Source of the DNA: JBNLBS01 sp050303415
Lineage (GTDB): Bacteria > Pseudomonadota > Gammaproteobacteria > Methylococcales > Methylomonadaceae
Length of the DNA: 64,000 bases
Direction: 5' to 3'
NCBI GenBank assembly: GCA_050303415.1
Contig: JBNLBS010000014.1
Span: forward strand, 39,838-103,837
In this document: positions 53,224-62,430 of the stretch, one piece after another
Position numbering within the stretch: position 1 is the first letter of the stretch
Layout of the letters: every line of letters begins with the position of its first letter
The notes under the pieces: model-generated
Database searches by the model: none
Seen by the model: only the letters and a program-made list of their open reading frames with translations
What the model was told of the DNA's origin: nothing
Program-made: the position numbers and the translations under genes

Positions 53224-56200
53224 TTAAACGTTCTTTTCATAAGTTTTATTTTCCGATAGAGATGGTGCAACAATGGTAAACTCAGCACCCTGACCTTTGT
53301 TTGCCGCCTCTATATGTCCATTAAGGCTGGATTCAACAATCATTTTTGACATATACAGTCCTATCCCCATACCGCCTTCTTTAGTTGAAAAATAAGGTTC
53401 AAAAATATGTTCCAAGACGTCCGCTTCAATTCCACCGCCGTTATCCTGTACGGTTAAATAACTGTTACCCTGGTGAACGCTTAAACTCACCTCAATAACG
53501 CCTTTATCCACCTGATTTGCCAATATAGCCTCTTTGGCATTAGTCAGTAAATTAAGAACCACTTGCGCATATTCGTTAAGAATACCGTAAAGTTCAATAT
53601 CATATGGGATTTTGACATTAATGATAATGCCGTGCATATTAAAACTGGCACTGACCAGATCTATAGAATCTTGCACTGCTTCCTGGAGGCTGAACACTTC
53701 ACGCGGTTTTTGCGGGCTAAAAAAATCCCTGAAATCAGTAATGGTATTTGACATTTTATCGATATACAAAAATCCACTATCTATCAGCTGATCAAAATAC
53801 TCCGGAGTTAATTCATTATATTTTTTTGCATCCCGTAAATTACCTAACATTAAATTTAATGCATTTAACGGTTGCCGCCATTGGTGTGCAATATTGTTGA
53901 TCATCTCGCCCATCGTCGCCAGCTTGGACTGCTGGATCAGTAAATGATCTTTTTCTCTGTTTTTTGTAGTTTCCTCAGCCACTCTAAGTTCAAGATCAGT
54001 ATTCATCTGACCGATCTTATAAATCAACCGGGCATTTTCCATAGAAATAGCCATCTGTAAACTTAGCAGTTCTATCATTCTGACCTTGCCTGGTGTAAAC
54101 ACATTGGGAGCCAAGCGGTTTTCCAGATACAACACGCCAATCAAATCGGTTTGACGTTTAATCGGTACACAAAATAATGATCGAATTTTAAACGCCTGGA
54201 CTTCAGGCAAATGACTAAACATCTCAGATTCCAACGCATCGGATAACACCACAATTTCACCGGTTCGAGTCACATAATGCACAATTCCCAAACAAATACC
54301 GGAAAGTTCATCAACCGGAACAACAGTTAATTGGGTTGATTCTTTTTTATCAATATGATTTTCCGCCACACACTGCAAGTTATCATCAGATTTCTGTAAT
54401 AACACACCAAATTGTGCTCCCGAACATTCCAGCACAACAGTCATAATCTTTGACAACAACTGTGCCTGATCAATTTCAGCCGACAATGCCAATGACGACT
54501 TAATCAAATAATCTACATTCAAATCCGGAAAAGCCTGTTTCTCTTCAAGCGGCAATATACTCTCAGGCTCAATAAACAGGTGTGTATCTTTAAATAAATC
54601 AGGGTATCTTTCCAATAACTGTATTTCTTTACCCTTGCAGACACATTTTCTATATAACCTAACGGCTTCATCTAGATAACTATGCGAGCTAACCCAGTTT
54701 TTCTCCAGCAACCATTCGGCAAACAGTTCGTGAATAAAACCATCTAAAAAAATATATCCGTGTGTACGGGCACATTCAATCGCATGTAAATACTTCATAA
54801 ATGTCGTAGCCGGCTCATCAAAACAACGACTCCATTCTGCCTGACACAGTGCCAAATAAGGTTTAAGCAAAGGCCCCAGTTCAGCCCAGATTTCTACTTG
54901 TCGCAACATAGGTTTTAATCTTTCGATTAATTCGGCTTTATTCTTATGAGTACTTTGCTGCAAACGAAGCGCATTTAGAATTTGAAACACATACCATTGG
55001 CGTTTTAAAACGTTATCAGTCATGCCGGTCAAAAAACGCTGAACTGTCTGTAAACAATGCTCGGCTTCATCAAATCGTCCATAATAATAATGACTGGCTC
55101 CTAACAGGACAAAATAGCTGCCGGCCGAAGCCACATGATTCATGCTTTCCCATAGAGCCAATTTTTCGTTCATATCAATTATTGGATTAAACGCATTTTT
55201 CATTGGTTCAACCCAACCAGCCTGCACCGCTTCAGCCAGACCGACAGAAAAAGTCAATTGATTTTTTAGTGAAAATTCAAGGCATTGTTCGGCAACTTCA
55301 GCTATCAACGTAAAATCCGCCCCTTCAACCTGCAGATTCCACATCATGGGGCCATAAGAAAGGCCGGCATTATACAAATCACCACAGTTTTTGCCGCATT
55401 GAATGCCTTTACGACAATAGTCAACTATCTCTCTGGGATGACTCCTTGAGTGCATATTACACCAGACAATACCATTCATACCGCGTGTGGCTCCAAAGGT
55501 ATCTGGATAATGCGCACATAAATCATGCGCTAAATCCTGATAACGAAAAGCCATATCAAACTTTCCCTGTTCGCCTAAATTAAGCCCCATAATTGAAAAA
55601 GAGTAGATTACCGACTCGTCCATACCGCCTTGCAGACAATGAATGGTTGATTGGGCAGCCGATAAGTAAAGTTGTGGAACCAGACCCGACATATACAGAT
55701 CCGGAATCAACTCGCTGTAAAAAACCAGCTCAATCTTACTTTTTCTATCTTCGGTAAACGGCATATGTAAGATTTTGTCCCAAACATCGCCATATTGCTC
55801 ATGAATGGATTTCATCAGGCTGTCAAGCCTCTGTTTTGCCACTTCATCATCATCCGGAATCGCTTTATCAAAATAAGCCAAACCTTTATTAGCCGAATCG
55901 ATGGCTTTAATGAAATTACCGATCGAGGATAAAGATGTAGTCTGCTCAGCCAAGGCTTCCGCCCTATCCAGATCATCCGCCGCACGTTTAAGTAAAATAG
56001 TCAGCAATATTTCCGATTGTTCATAACGTCCGCACATCAGTTCAGTCTTGGCTAATTTCTGATGCAGACGAAACATCAACTGATAATTTTCTACCCAATC
56101 CTGTTCGGATAGAGACTCCAGCCCGATTCGATAATATTCATTGGCGGCTTGCGTGGCTAATGCATTAATCGCTTTATTACCGGCATATAAATTGATCGTT

Positions 56201-58425
56201 GCCAACTGTAAAGTCTGTTGTTGACTTATTTTGGCCGGCCGCCCCAAATTAAGATGAGCGGCAATAGTAAATAACTTATCCTGCTTCTCCAGATCTGCAT
56301 TTATTTCAGTATGTCCCAGCAAATGCCAGGCTACCCGCCAATGAATCTGGCGCCGCTGTTCGGATTTAATCAAGCGTAATACCGCTTCCTGTACACGATC
56401 ATGAACAAATTGAAATTCGGTTTTGCTTTCGATTAACAAACCTAAGGTTAAGACGGGTTTTAAATATTCAAACAATTCACGTAATTCAATATCATAAATC
56501 AGCGCAACATCTTCCGCTGAAAAACGATTTCCCATACAGGCGCATATCTTTATTATTTCCAGGGTTACGCTATCTAACCGCTGTACTTTAAAACCAAACA
56601 TATCCACGACTGTGGTAGGCATATTGGATTGATGAATTTTGTTCATATCCCAGGTCCACTGACCTTGCTCACTGAACATTAGCAATTGTTCATTATGTAA
56701 CCAGGACAGACTTTCACTGACAAAGAGCGGATTACCTTCTGTCAACTCGGCCAGAAAAGCGGCCAGCTGTCGGGTCTGCGGAAGCGGCAAATCCAGAATA
56801 TAGGCAACCATTTCATGACAAGCCTGTATTTCTAAAGAACCTATGCGCTGTTCATGTAAGGCCTGCTTACTTTGTTTAATCTCATGCAATAAAAAAACCA
56901 GAGGGTGAGAATGATCAACTTCATTATGCCTATAGGCGCCAATGAAAAACAGGTTAGGATAGTCCTCGGCATTGGCAAACAAATGCTGTAGAAAATCAAA
57001 TGTTGCACTGTCGCACCATTGCAAATCATCAATAAACAAGACCAACGGATTATTTTTCCGGCTTAAACTTCCCAAAAAAGCACCAAAGATATTATTGAAC
57101 CTGTTTCTTGCTTCAACCGGTGGCAAAACAGCGACATCCGGTTGCTCACCCAATAATACCGTTAATTCAGGTATGACATCTGTCACCACTTTTGCCTGCT
57201 TCCCCAAGGCGTCAAGAAGCTGCTCTTTCCATTCAAACACCCGCTCATCGCTTTCAGTTAAAAAAGTCCTGATCAAATTTCGTAACGCCTGAATTAATGA
57301 ACTGTAAGGTATATTTTTTTGGTATTGATCAAACTTACCCGAAGTAAAATAGCCTTTATTTGCCACTAAAGGCTGTTGTAATTCCTGAATCAGCCGGGTT
57401 TTACCAATGCCGGGCAAACCGGAAATAAAAACGGAATGAAAACCTCGCCCGTCGATTACTCTTTTATACTGCTGCAAGACCAGTTTGGCTTCACTTTCCC
57501 TGCCCACCATTTTTGAAATAAAAATAACTCTTCGGGTATGATCCCTCAAACCCAGAAAGAAAGTTTTTAACTTTCCAGTTTTTTCATATTCATCCCGGCA
57601 TTGGCGTAGATCAGCATATAAACCGGTACCAGTCTGATAGCGTTTTTCCGGCTCCTTTAAACACATTTTGGTAATAATTTCACTCACCATAGCGGGCACT
57701 TTAGAATTAATCTGATGCACCGGCGGAGCCTCTTCTGCCAAATGCGAATGAATCAGTTCCAGAGGATCGGTACTGGTAAATGGTAAACGTTGGCTTAATA
57801 ACTGATAAAAAACAATACCTAATGAGTAGATATCCGTCGAAAAATCGACCCTGTGGTTTATGCGTCCGGTTTGTTCAGGAGAGATATATGCCAAAGTGTT
57901 TTCAACAAAATCCTTATCATAAATAAAATGACTGATTTCTTGAATGTCAATCGGATTTAAAAAATCCACCAGTCGAATGGTATTCGTTTCCGGCTGTATC
58001 AAAATATTGTTGGGCTTAATACTGGCATGAATAATCCCGGCCTCATGTACGGCATTAACCGCTAAAGCCAATTCTTCAGCAATAGAGAAAAACTGTTCAA
58101 GTGAAATTTTCCGGGTTTCGTTACGCATAAAATCAATCAGCGGTTTTCCCGGAAAGAAATCACGTACAATAAATTGGACATGATTAAAACAATCGAAACT
58201 AATTGGGCTGATAACCCGTGGATCATGTATGATCTTTAAACGTTCGACTTTTTGCCTGAGATAGCGTTGCTGGCTTTCACTGTTAATCGGGCGAGTAAGA
58301 AACTTAAGGGTATAAAACTTATCTGCATTATCTTTTTTAACCGCTTTAAACACAGTCGCGTTGAAACTTTCACCTATTTGCTCAAGCAGATTATAAAAAG
58401 GAACGGACAGCGGATTGATTTCCAT
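53224..58425 (-). CDS. multidomain Ser/Thr-kinase-like / AAA ATPase / GAF / histidine kinase
   Basis: Protein of 1,733 residues in the trifunctional sensor family. In order: a Ser/Thr kinase-like domain (about 10-280), an AAA-type ATPase (about 310-600; Walker A GLPGIGKT, Walker B LVLFIDDLQW), a long TPR-like helical region (about 620-1310), GAF (about 1340-1480), HisKA with His1514 in IAHQWRQPLN and HATPase_c (NLLTNAKEAI, QDNGGGIEADV, GMGIGLYMSKMIVE). The kinase-like domain keeps the ATP lysine (Lys41) and the metal-binding Asp of DFG (Asp154), but the catalytic Asp of HRD is Ser135 (HASIKPNN). The histidine kinase half looks complete. It probably phosphorylates the GGDEF-EAL response regulator just downstream. 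The inducing signal is unknown. Confidence 0.92.
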   Translation of the reverse strand: MEINPLSVPFYNLLEQIGESFNATVFKAVKKDNADKFYTLKFLTRPINSESQQRYLRQKVERLKIIHDPRVISPISFDCFNHVQFIVRDFFPGKPLIDFMRNETRKISLEQFFSIAEELALAVNAVHEAGIIHASIKPNNILIQPETNTIRLVDFLNPIDIQEISHFIYDKDFVENTLAYISPEQTGRINHRVDFSTDIYSLGIVFYQLLSQRLPFTSTDPLELIHSHLAEEAPPVHQINSKVPAMVSEIITKMCLKEPEKRYQTGTGLYADLRQCRDEYEKTGKLKTFFLGLRDHTRRVIFISKMVGRESEAKLVLQQYKRVIDGRGFHSVFISGLPGIGKTRLIQELQQPLVANKGYFTSGKFDQYQKNIPYSSLIQALRNLIRTFLTESDERVFEWKEQLLDALGKQAKVVTDVIPELTVLLGEQPDVAVLPPVEARNRFNNIFGAFLGSLSRKNNPLVLFIDDLQWCDSATFDFLQHLFANAEDYPNLFFIGAYRHNEVDHSHPLVFLLHEIKQSKQALHEQRIGSLEIQACHEMVAYILDLPLPQTRQLAAFLAELTEGNPLFVSESLSWLHNEQLLMFSEQGQWTWDMNKIHQSNMPTTVVDMFGFKVQRLDSVTLEIIKICACMGNRFSAEDVALIYDIELRELFEYLKPVLTLGLLIESKTEFQFVHDRVQEAVLRLIKSEQRRQIHWRVAWHLLGHTEINADLEKQDKLFTIAAHLNLGRPAKISQQQTLQLATINLYAGNKAINALATQAANEYYRIGLESLSEQDWVENYQLMFRLHQKLAKTELMCGRYEQSEILLTILLKRAADDLDRAEALAEQTTSLSSIGNFIKAIDSANKGLAYFDKAIPDDDEVAKQRLDSLMKSIHEQYGDVWDKILHMPFTEDRKSKIELVFYSELIPDLYMSGLVPQLYLSAAQSTIHCLQGGMDESVIYSFSIMGLNLGEQGKFDMAFRYQDLAHDLCAHYPDTFGATRGMNGIVWCNMHSRSHPREIVDYCRKGIQCGKNCGDLYNAGLSYGPMMWNLQVEGADFTLIAEVAEQCLEFSLKNQLTFSVGLAEAVQAGWVEPMKNAFNPIIDMNEKLALWESMNHVASAGSYFVLLGASHYYYGRFDEAEHCLQTVQRFLTGMTDNVLKRQWYVFQILNALRLQQSTHKNKAELIERLKPMLRQVEIWAELGPLLKPYLALCQAEWSRCFDEPATTFMKYLHAIECARTHGYIFLDGFIHELFAEWLLEKNWVSSHSYLDEAVRLYRKCVCKGKEIQLLERYPDLFKDTHLFIEPESILPLEEKQAFPDLNVDYLIKSSLALSAEIDQAQLLSKIMTVVLECSGAQFGVLLQKSDDNLQCVAENHIDKKESTQLTVVPVDELSGICLGIVHYVTRTGEIVVLSDALESEMFSHLPEVQAFKIRSLFCVPIKRQTDLIGVLYLENRLAPNVFTPGKVRMIELLSLQMAISMENARLIYKIGQMNTDLELRVAEETTKNREKDHLLIQQSKLATMGEMINNIAHQWRQPLNALNLMLGNLRDAKKYNELTPEYFDQLIDSGFLYIDKMSNTITDFRDFFSPQKPREVFSLQEAVQDSIDLVSASFNMHGIIINVKIPYDIELYGILNEYAQVVLNLLTNAKEAILANQVDKGVIEVSLSVHQGNSYLTVQDNGGGIEADVLEHIFEPYFSTKEGGMGIGLYMSKMIVESSLNGHIEAANKGQGAEFTIVAPSLSENKTYEKNV

Positions 58426-58558
58426 TAGAAGACCTCAGGTTCAGTTAAATAGAATAATTTCACTCTGATTTTTTCTCATCACATTAAACAGATTAGACCT
58501 AATAAAACAAATCAACTATCCTTAGTTTTATATTAAAGGAAATCTATCGCAAAATCCG

Positions 58559-59539
58559 ATGTCTTATTTCCCTAAACCAGTAATTCTGATTTTTTTTAAT
58601 TCCCTTATTTTACTGAGCTGTACACCCCAAATTTATCCCCCGCACAGCGCAATTTTTTCTGGCCAGATTCTGGAAACCAGCTTTATTACACAGGATAAAA
58701 TGAAACTGCCATTAAAAAAATGGCAACCGAAACAGCCTACACCCAAAGCGATAATCATTGCTCTGCATGGCTTTAATGATTACAGCAATTTCTTTCAGCA
58801 ACCGGGCAATTATTTTAGTCAGTATAATATACTTTCATATGCTTATGACCAGCGTGGCTTTGGCGGCAGCCCCAATATCGGGTTATGGGCAGGGGTTGAT
58901 ACCTACAGCCGGGATTTAAAATTATTTATTAACCTGATTAAACATTTACACCCACAACAACCCATTTTTTTATTGGGTGAAAGCATGGGGGCTGCGGTCA
59001 TTATTAATGCGGCTATAGATAAAGACATGCCACAAGTGAACGGCATTATATTATCCGCTCCGGCTATTTGGGGGCGCGCCACTATGCCCTGGTATCAGAC
59101 CTCATTATTGTGGCTTCTGTCCCATACATTTCCCTGGATGACTTTAACAGGTGAAGGGCTGGAAATCATGCCGTCAGACAATATTGAAATGCTTAAGGCT
59201 TTAGCCAACGACCCTCTGGTGATAAAAGAAACCCGCGTTGAAACCCTGTTCGGATTAGTCAATTTAATGGACAAAGCCTTTGACAATGCGTCTTTATTAA
59301 CCAATAAGGCTTTATTGTTATACGGTGAAAAAGACGAAATTATTCCCAAAGAGCCCACATTGCAATTTTTACAGGCTCTCCCCAAGCAGAATAAACACAT
59401 CGTTTTCTATGACAATGGATATCACATGTTACTGCGTGATTTGCAGGCCACTGTATTGTGGAATGATGTAAAAAGCTGGATTCTTAATGACCCGACTGTT
59501 TTACCTTCACAGCCTGAAATCTATCCAAGCGATAAATAA
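58559..59539 (+). CDS. alpha/beta-hydrolase lipoprotein (lysophospholipase/monoacylglycerol-lipase type)
   Basis: Protein of 326 residues with a lipoprotein signal (LILLSCTPQ). The hydrolase core shows ALHGFNDYSNFF (oxyanion His-Gly), LSYAYDQRGFGGS, and the nucleophile elbow GESMGAA with the Ser. The acid Asp is in YGEKDEIIP and the His in YDNGYHMLLRD. These are the marks of the PldB/monoacylglycerol lipase group (Hydrolase_4). It probably acts on lipids at the envelope. It is divergent from the giant kinase gene, with 133 bases between. Confidence 0.87.
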   Translation: MSYFPKPVILIFFNSLILLSCTPQIYPPHSAIFSGQILETSFITQDKMKLPLKKWQPKQPTPKAIIIALHGFNDYSNFFQQPGNYFSQYNILSYAYDQRGFGGSPNIGLWAGVDTYSRDLKLFINLIKHLHPQQPIFLLGESMGAAVIINAAIDKDMPQVNGIILSAPAIWGRATMPWYQTSLLWLLSHTFPWMTLTGEGLEIMPSDNIEMLKALANDPLVIKETRVETLFGLVNLMDKAFDNASLLTNKALLLYGEKDEIIPKEPTLQFLQALPKQNKHIVFYDNGYHMLLRDLQATVLWNDVKSWILNDPTVLPSQPEIYPSDK

Positions 59540-59668
59540 AACCTAATTCATCCTGTAAGCATTAACTTATATTAAACATTAAAAAACCTTAATAACTAAA
59601 AGTTTTATTTCCGTTTTTTTTTTGTTATAAAGAATAAACTTACGCTACATTTTTACCTTAAAACAACC

Positions 59669-60793
59669 ATGTTTGAATACCGTGATACGCTTGAAGATTT
59701 AAACAAAGCACTCCCCTTGCATCAGAAACTTGTTTGCACTCATAAAGCGATCTCCGAACACTATGGCTATATCGATCGTATATCAGCTGCTCTGTATGAT
59801 CCTGATACGGATACTGTAAAAACCTTTATCCATAGTAGCGGCGACCATAATCCATTGAGCAATTACAGTACCTCTCTCAGTCAAGCACCGTCTCTAAAAA
59901 AAATCATCGAAAAAGGTCAGCCTAGAGTTGTTAAAGATATGCAGATATTTGCCAACGGAGAACATGAACATACTCAAAAAATCAAACAACAAAATTATGC
60001 CTCCAGTTATACCCTGCCGATGTTTATCGACAACAACTTTTTTGGCTTTTTATTTTTCAACTCATTTCAACCAGCGCCTTTTGACAAATCATCTTTACAT
60101 TATTTAGATGTTATCGGGCATTTATTATCTCTGATCATTAGTCACGACCTGGTTCAAATGAAAAATATTCTTGCCTCGGTTAAAACGGCAAAGCATATTA
60201 TGCAACATCGCGATGATGAAACCGCTACTCACCTTGTCCGTATGGCACATTTCAGCCAATTGATTGCCACTGAAATAGCAGAAAAACATAACCTGACTGA
60301 TGAATTTATTGAACAGTTATTTTTATTCGCACCACTGCACGATCTTGGCAAAATCGGAACGCCCGATGAAATTCTGTTAAAGCCCGGAAAGTTAAGCCGT
60401 GATGAATTTGAAATCATGAAACAACATACCACCATCGGACGGGATATTATTGATAATATGTTGGAGAACTTCAATTTCCAAACAAACTCTTCATTGACCA
60501 TACTGCGCAATATTGCCGAACTACACCATGAAGCGATCAATGGCAAAGGCTATCCTTATGGTTTACAAGCAAACGAAATTCCGATTGAAGCCAGGATTAT
60601 TTCTGTTGCTGACGTATTTGATGCGTTGACATCTAAAAGGCCTTATAAAGAAGCCTGGAGCAATGAAGAGGCTTTTAAGGTATTAAAGTCTTTAGCGGTG
60701 GTTAAGCTGGATGAGGACTGTGTAAAGGCCTTGATTAACAATGAAGAAAAAGTTCTGGAAATTCAGGAAAAATTCTTACAAATGGAATTTTAA
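59669..60793 (+). CDS. GAF/HD-GYP domain phosphodiesterase
   Basis: Protein of 374 residues. The N-terminal 170 residues look like a GAF sensor (SYTLPMFIDNNFFGFLFFN). The C-terminal HD-GYP domain has HLVRMAHFSQLIA, APLHDLGKIGTPDEILLKPG, MKQHTTIGRDI, and AELHHEAINGKGYPYGL with the GYP triplet, then ISVADVFDALTSKRPYKEA. HD-GYP proteins degrade cyclic-di-GMP to GMP. The metal-binding His and Asp residues are in place, so activity is likely. It sits alone on the plus strand. Confidence 0.92.
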   Translation: MFEYRDTLEDLNKALPLHQKLVCTHKAISEHYGYIDRISAALYDPDTDTVKTFIHSSGDHNPLSNYSTSLSQAPSLKKIIEKGQPRVVKDMQIFANGEHEHTQKIKQQNYASSYTLPMFIDNNFFGFLFFNSFQPAPFDKSSLHYLDVIGHLLSLIISHDLVQMKNILASVKTAKHIMQHRDDETATHLVRMAHFSQLIATEIAEKHNLTDEFIEQLFLFAPLHDLGKIGTPDEILLKPGKLSRDEFEIMKQHTTIGRDIIDNMLENFNFQTNSSLTILRNIAELHHEAINGKGYPYGLQANEIPIEARIISVADVFDALTSKRPYKEAWSNEEAFKVLKSLAVVKLDEDCVKALINNEEKVLEIQEKFLQMEF

Positions 60794-60917
60794 GTTACAG
60801 ACTTATCCCCACAAAACACTGTCCAAAGTTAGACTAGTTTCTCCTATCCCCTTGTACTCTTTATTAAGAGTCGATAAAATGCTTCTTGCTTAAACACCTG
60901 CTTAAGAAAAAAATAAA

Positions 60918-61400
60918 ATGAGAACACAAACCAAATGTACCATCAGCCTTGTTGGCTTGTTTATCATTGAACTTTTTCCTATACCTTTTTCAGCTATCTA
61001 CGCTTTTTATGTAATTAGAAAGCGCCCTGGTTGGGTGCCCGGTGTCGTCGAAAGACTTTATCAGGATAAACCTCTAAAAGCAGGGGAAATCATTGAAGAT
61101 CCGATTCCAACCGGGCACGATTATTTATCCACTCGTAGCCGATGCACAATTGTTTTAATCAGCATGTTCCTGGTGGATGTAATCGTTCCTCTCATTATCC
61201 CAACCGGAATCTATATTGTCAGAAGACGGCCAAAATGGTTTAAGAATACAGTTAACCGCCTTTATGCCGACCAGATTACCCATACTGCCGATCATCCAAT
61301 CAACGAAGAGTTACCGGAGATTATGGAAATGATGGAGAAAAAATTACTGGAGCTTGAGCAACAAAATCTGAAATTTGCAAAATCCATGCATATCAAATAA
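60918..61400 (+). CDS. small membrane protein with two tandem repeats, unknown function
   Basis: Protein of 160 residues not recognised as a known family. Residues 5-50 and 74-119 are two copies of one unit: T-[KR]-x-C-T-I, a hydrophobic membrane segment of about 25 residues, then R-[KR]-R-P-x-W-[VF]-x(4)-V-x-R-L-Y-x-D. Examples are RKRPGWVPGVVERLYQD and RRRPKWFKNTVNRLYAD. Each unit has one membrane helix and a basic/aromatic tail. The last 35 residues are charged and helical (MEMMEKKLLELEQQNLK), a possible coiled coil. A terminator follows. Membrane location is inferred; no function is claimed. Confidence 0.7.
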   Translation: MRTQTKCTISLVGLFIIELFPIPFSAIYAFYVIRKRPGWVPGVVERLYQDKPLKAGEIIEDPIPTGHDYLSTRSRCTIVLISMFLVDVIVPLIIPTGIYIVRRRPKWFKNTVNRLYADQITHTADHPINEELPEIMEMMEKKLLELEQQNLKFAKSMHIK

Positions 61401-61419
61401 AGGCGAGTGACCTCGCCTT
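61400..61419. terminator. hairpin between the convergent membrane protein and rsfS genes
   Basis: Perfect 8-base stem AAGGCGAG / CTCGCCTT with loop TGAC, directly at the end of the plus-strand gene and 8 bases before the end of rsfS on the minus strand. A two-way terminator is likely. Confidence 0.65.
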
Positions 61420-61426
61420 GATAACA

Positions 61427-61786
61427 TCAAGCCGTTGAAGCTTCTCCATGTTCATCTTCCTGATGCTCAACCGTCCAAAGTTTTTCCAACTGATAAAACT
61501 CGCGCGCCTGAGTCGTCATAATATGAACAATCACATCACCCAGATCAAGTAACACCCAGTCTGAACCCTCACCACCTTCTACCCCCAGTGGTTTAAATCC
61601 TGCTTCCTTTACGGCAACATTGACATATTCAGCTAACGATTTAATATGTCGGTCAGAAGTACCGGTTGCCAATACCATATAGTCGGTAATACTGGTTTTA
61701 CCCTGAACATCAATGGTTAAAATTTCTTGTCCCTTACGTTCGTCTAGAACGGTTTGAACAATACTTAATAATTTATCTGTCTGCAT
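61427..61786 (-). CDS. rsfS: ribosome silencing factor RsfS
   Basis: Protein of 119 residues that binds ribosomal protein L14 and blocks subunit joining, lowering translation in starvation. The family signature is clear: DVQGKTSITDYMVLATGTSD, RHIKSLAEYVNVAVKEAGF and the C-terminal GSDWVLLDLGDVIVHIMTTQAREFYQLEKLW region. It is the last visible gene of a minus-strand set proA-nadD-rsfS, 14 bases after nadD, a common arrangement in Gammaproteobacteria. Confidence 0.96.
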   Translation of the reverse strand: MQTDKLLSIVQTVLDERKGQEILTIDVQGKTSITDYMVLATGTSDRHIKSLAEYVNVAVKEAGFKPLGVEGGEGSDWVLLDLGDVIVHIMTTQAREFYQLEKLWTVEHQEDEHGEASTA

Positions 61787-61800
61787 TCAATTTCCTGAAT

Positions 61801-62430
61801 TTATATATCTTTCGAAATGTATAATGAATTTTTTTGTATATATTCAATCACCCTGTCGGGCAATAAAAAACCGGGGTCTTTTGCCTCAGCAATTATTTGC
61901 CTGATCTGTGTTGCTGAAATATCCAACTGAGTAACGGTCTGAAAAAACAGTAAGCCGGATGCTTGCCGTCTTAAAAACTGACGATCATCCACCCGACGCT
62001 GTTTAAAAAAACCTTCCAGTTTTTGCTGATCAAATCCTGGGCGCGTCATTACCACCACATGCGCATAATCAAACAATTGTTGCCAACGATGCCAACCGGT
62101 CAAATGTTTAAAAGCATCCGTACCAATAAACAATAACAATGCCTGCTGTTCAATTTCCGCCCGGATTGATTTTAACGTATCGACCATATAGGAAGGTCCG
62201 GATCGATCAAGTTCTCGTCTATCGACACAAAAACCGTCCCGCTCCAATAACGCCAGTTCAAGCATTCGCAAGCGGTGCTCTGCGCCTGTTTGCGGCTGTT
62301 CTCTATGGGCAGGTCGGGCGCAAGGAATAAATCTCAGTTCATCAAGCGAGAAAACCTGCTTAACTTCCAGCGCAGTTCTTAAATGTCCATAATGAACCGG
62401 ATCAAATGTACCTCCGTATACACCAATCAT
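61801..62430 (-). CDS. nadD: nicotinate-nucleotide adenylyltransferase
   Basis: Enzyme of 209 residues in NAD synthesis: it joins nicotinate mononucleotide and ATP to deamido-NAD. The nucleotidyltransferase motif GGTFDPVHYGHL is at the N-terminus, followed by the typical LRFIPCARPAHR, RRELDRSGPSYMVDTL, FIGTDAFKHLTGWHRW and ISATQIRQII. The length fits. Its ATG directly follows the proA stop without gap, so the two are co-translated; rsfS follows after 14 bases. Confidence 0.96.
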   Translation of the reverse strand: MIGVYGGTFDPVHYGHLRTALEVKQVFSLDELRFIPCARPAHREQPQTGAEHRLRMLELALLERDGFCVDRRELDRSGPSYMVDTLKSIRAEIEQQALLLFIGTDAFKHLTGWHRWQQLFDYAHVVVMTRPGFDQQKLEGFFKQRRVDDRQFLRRQASGLLFFQTVTQLDISATQIRQIIAEAKDPGFLLPDRVIEYIQKNSLYISKDI

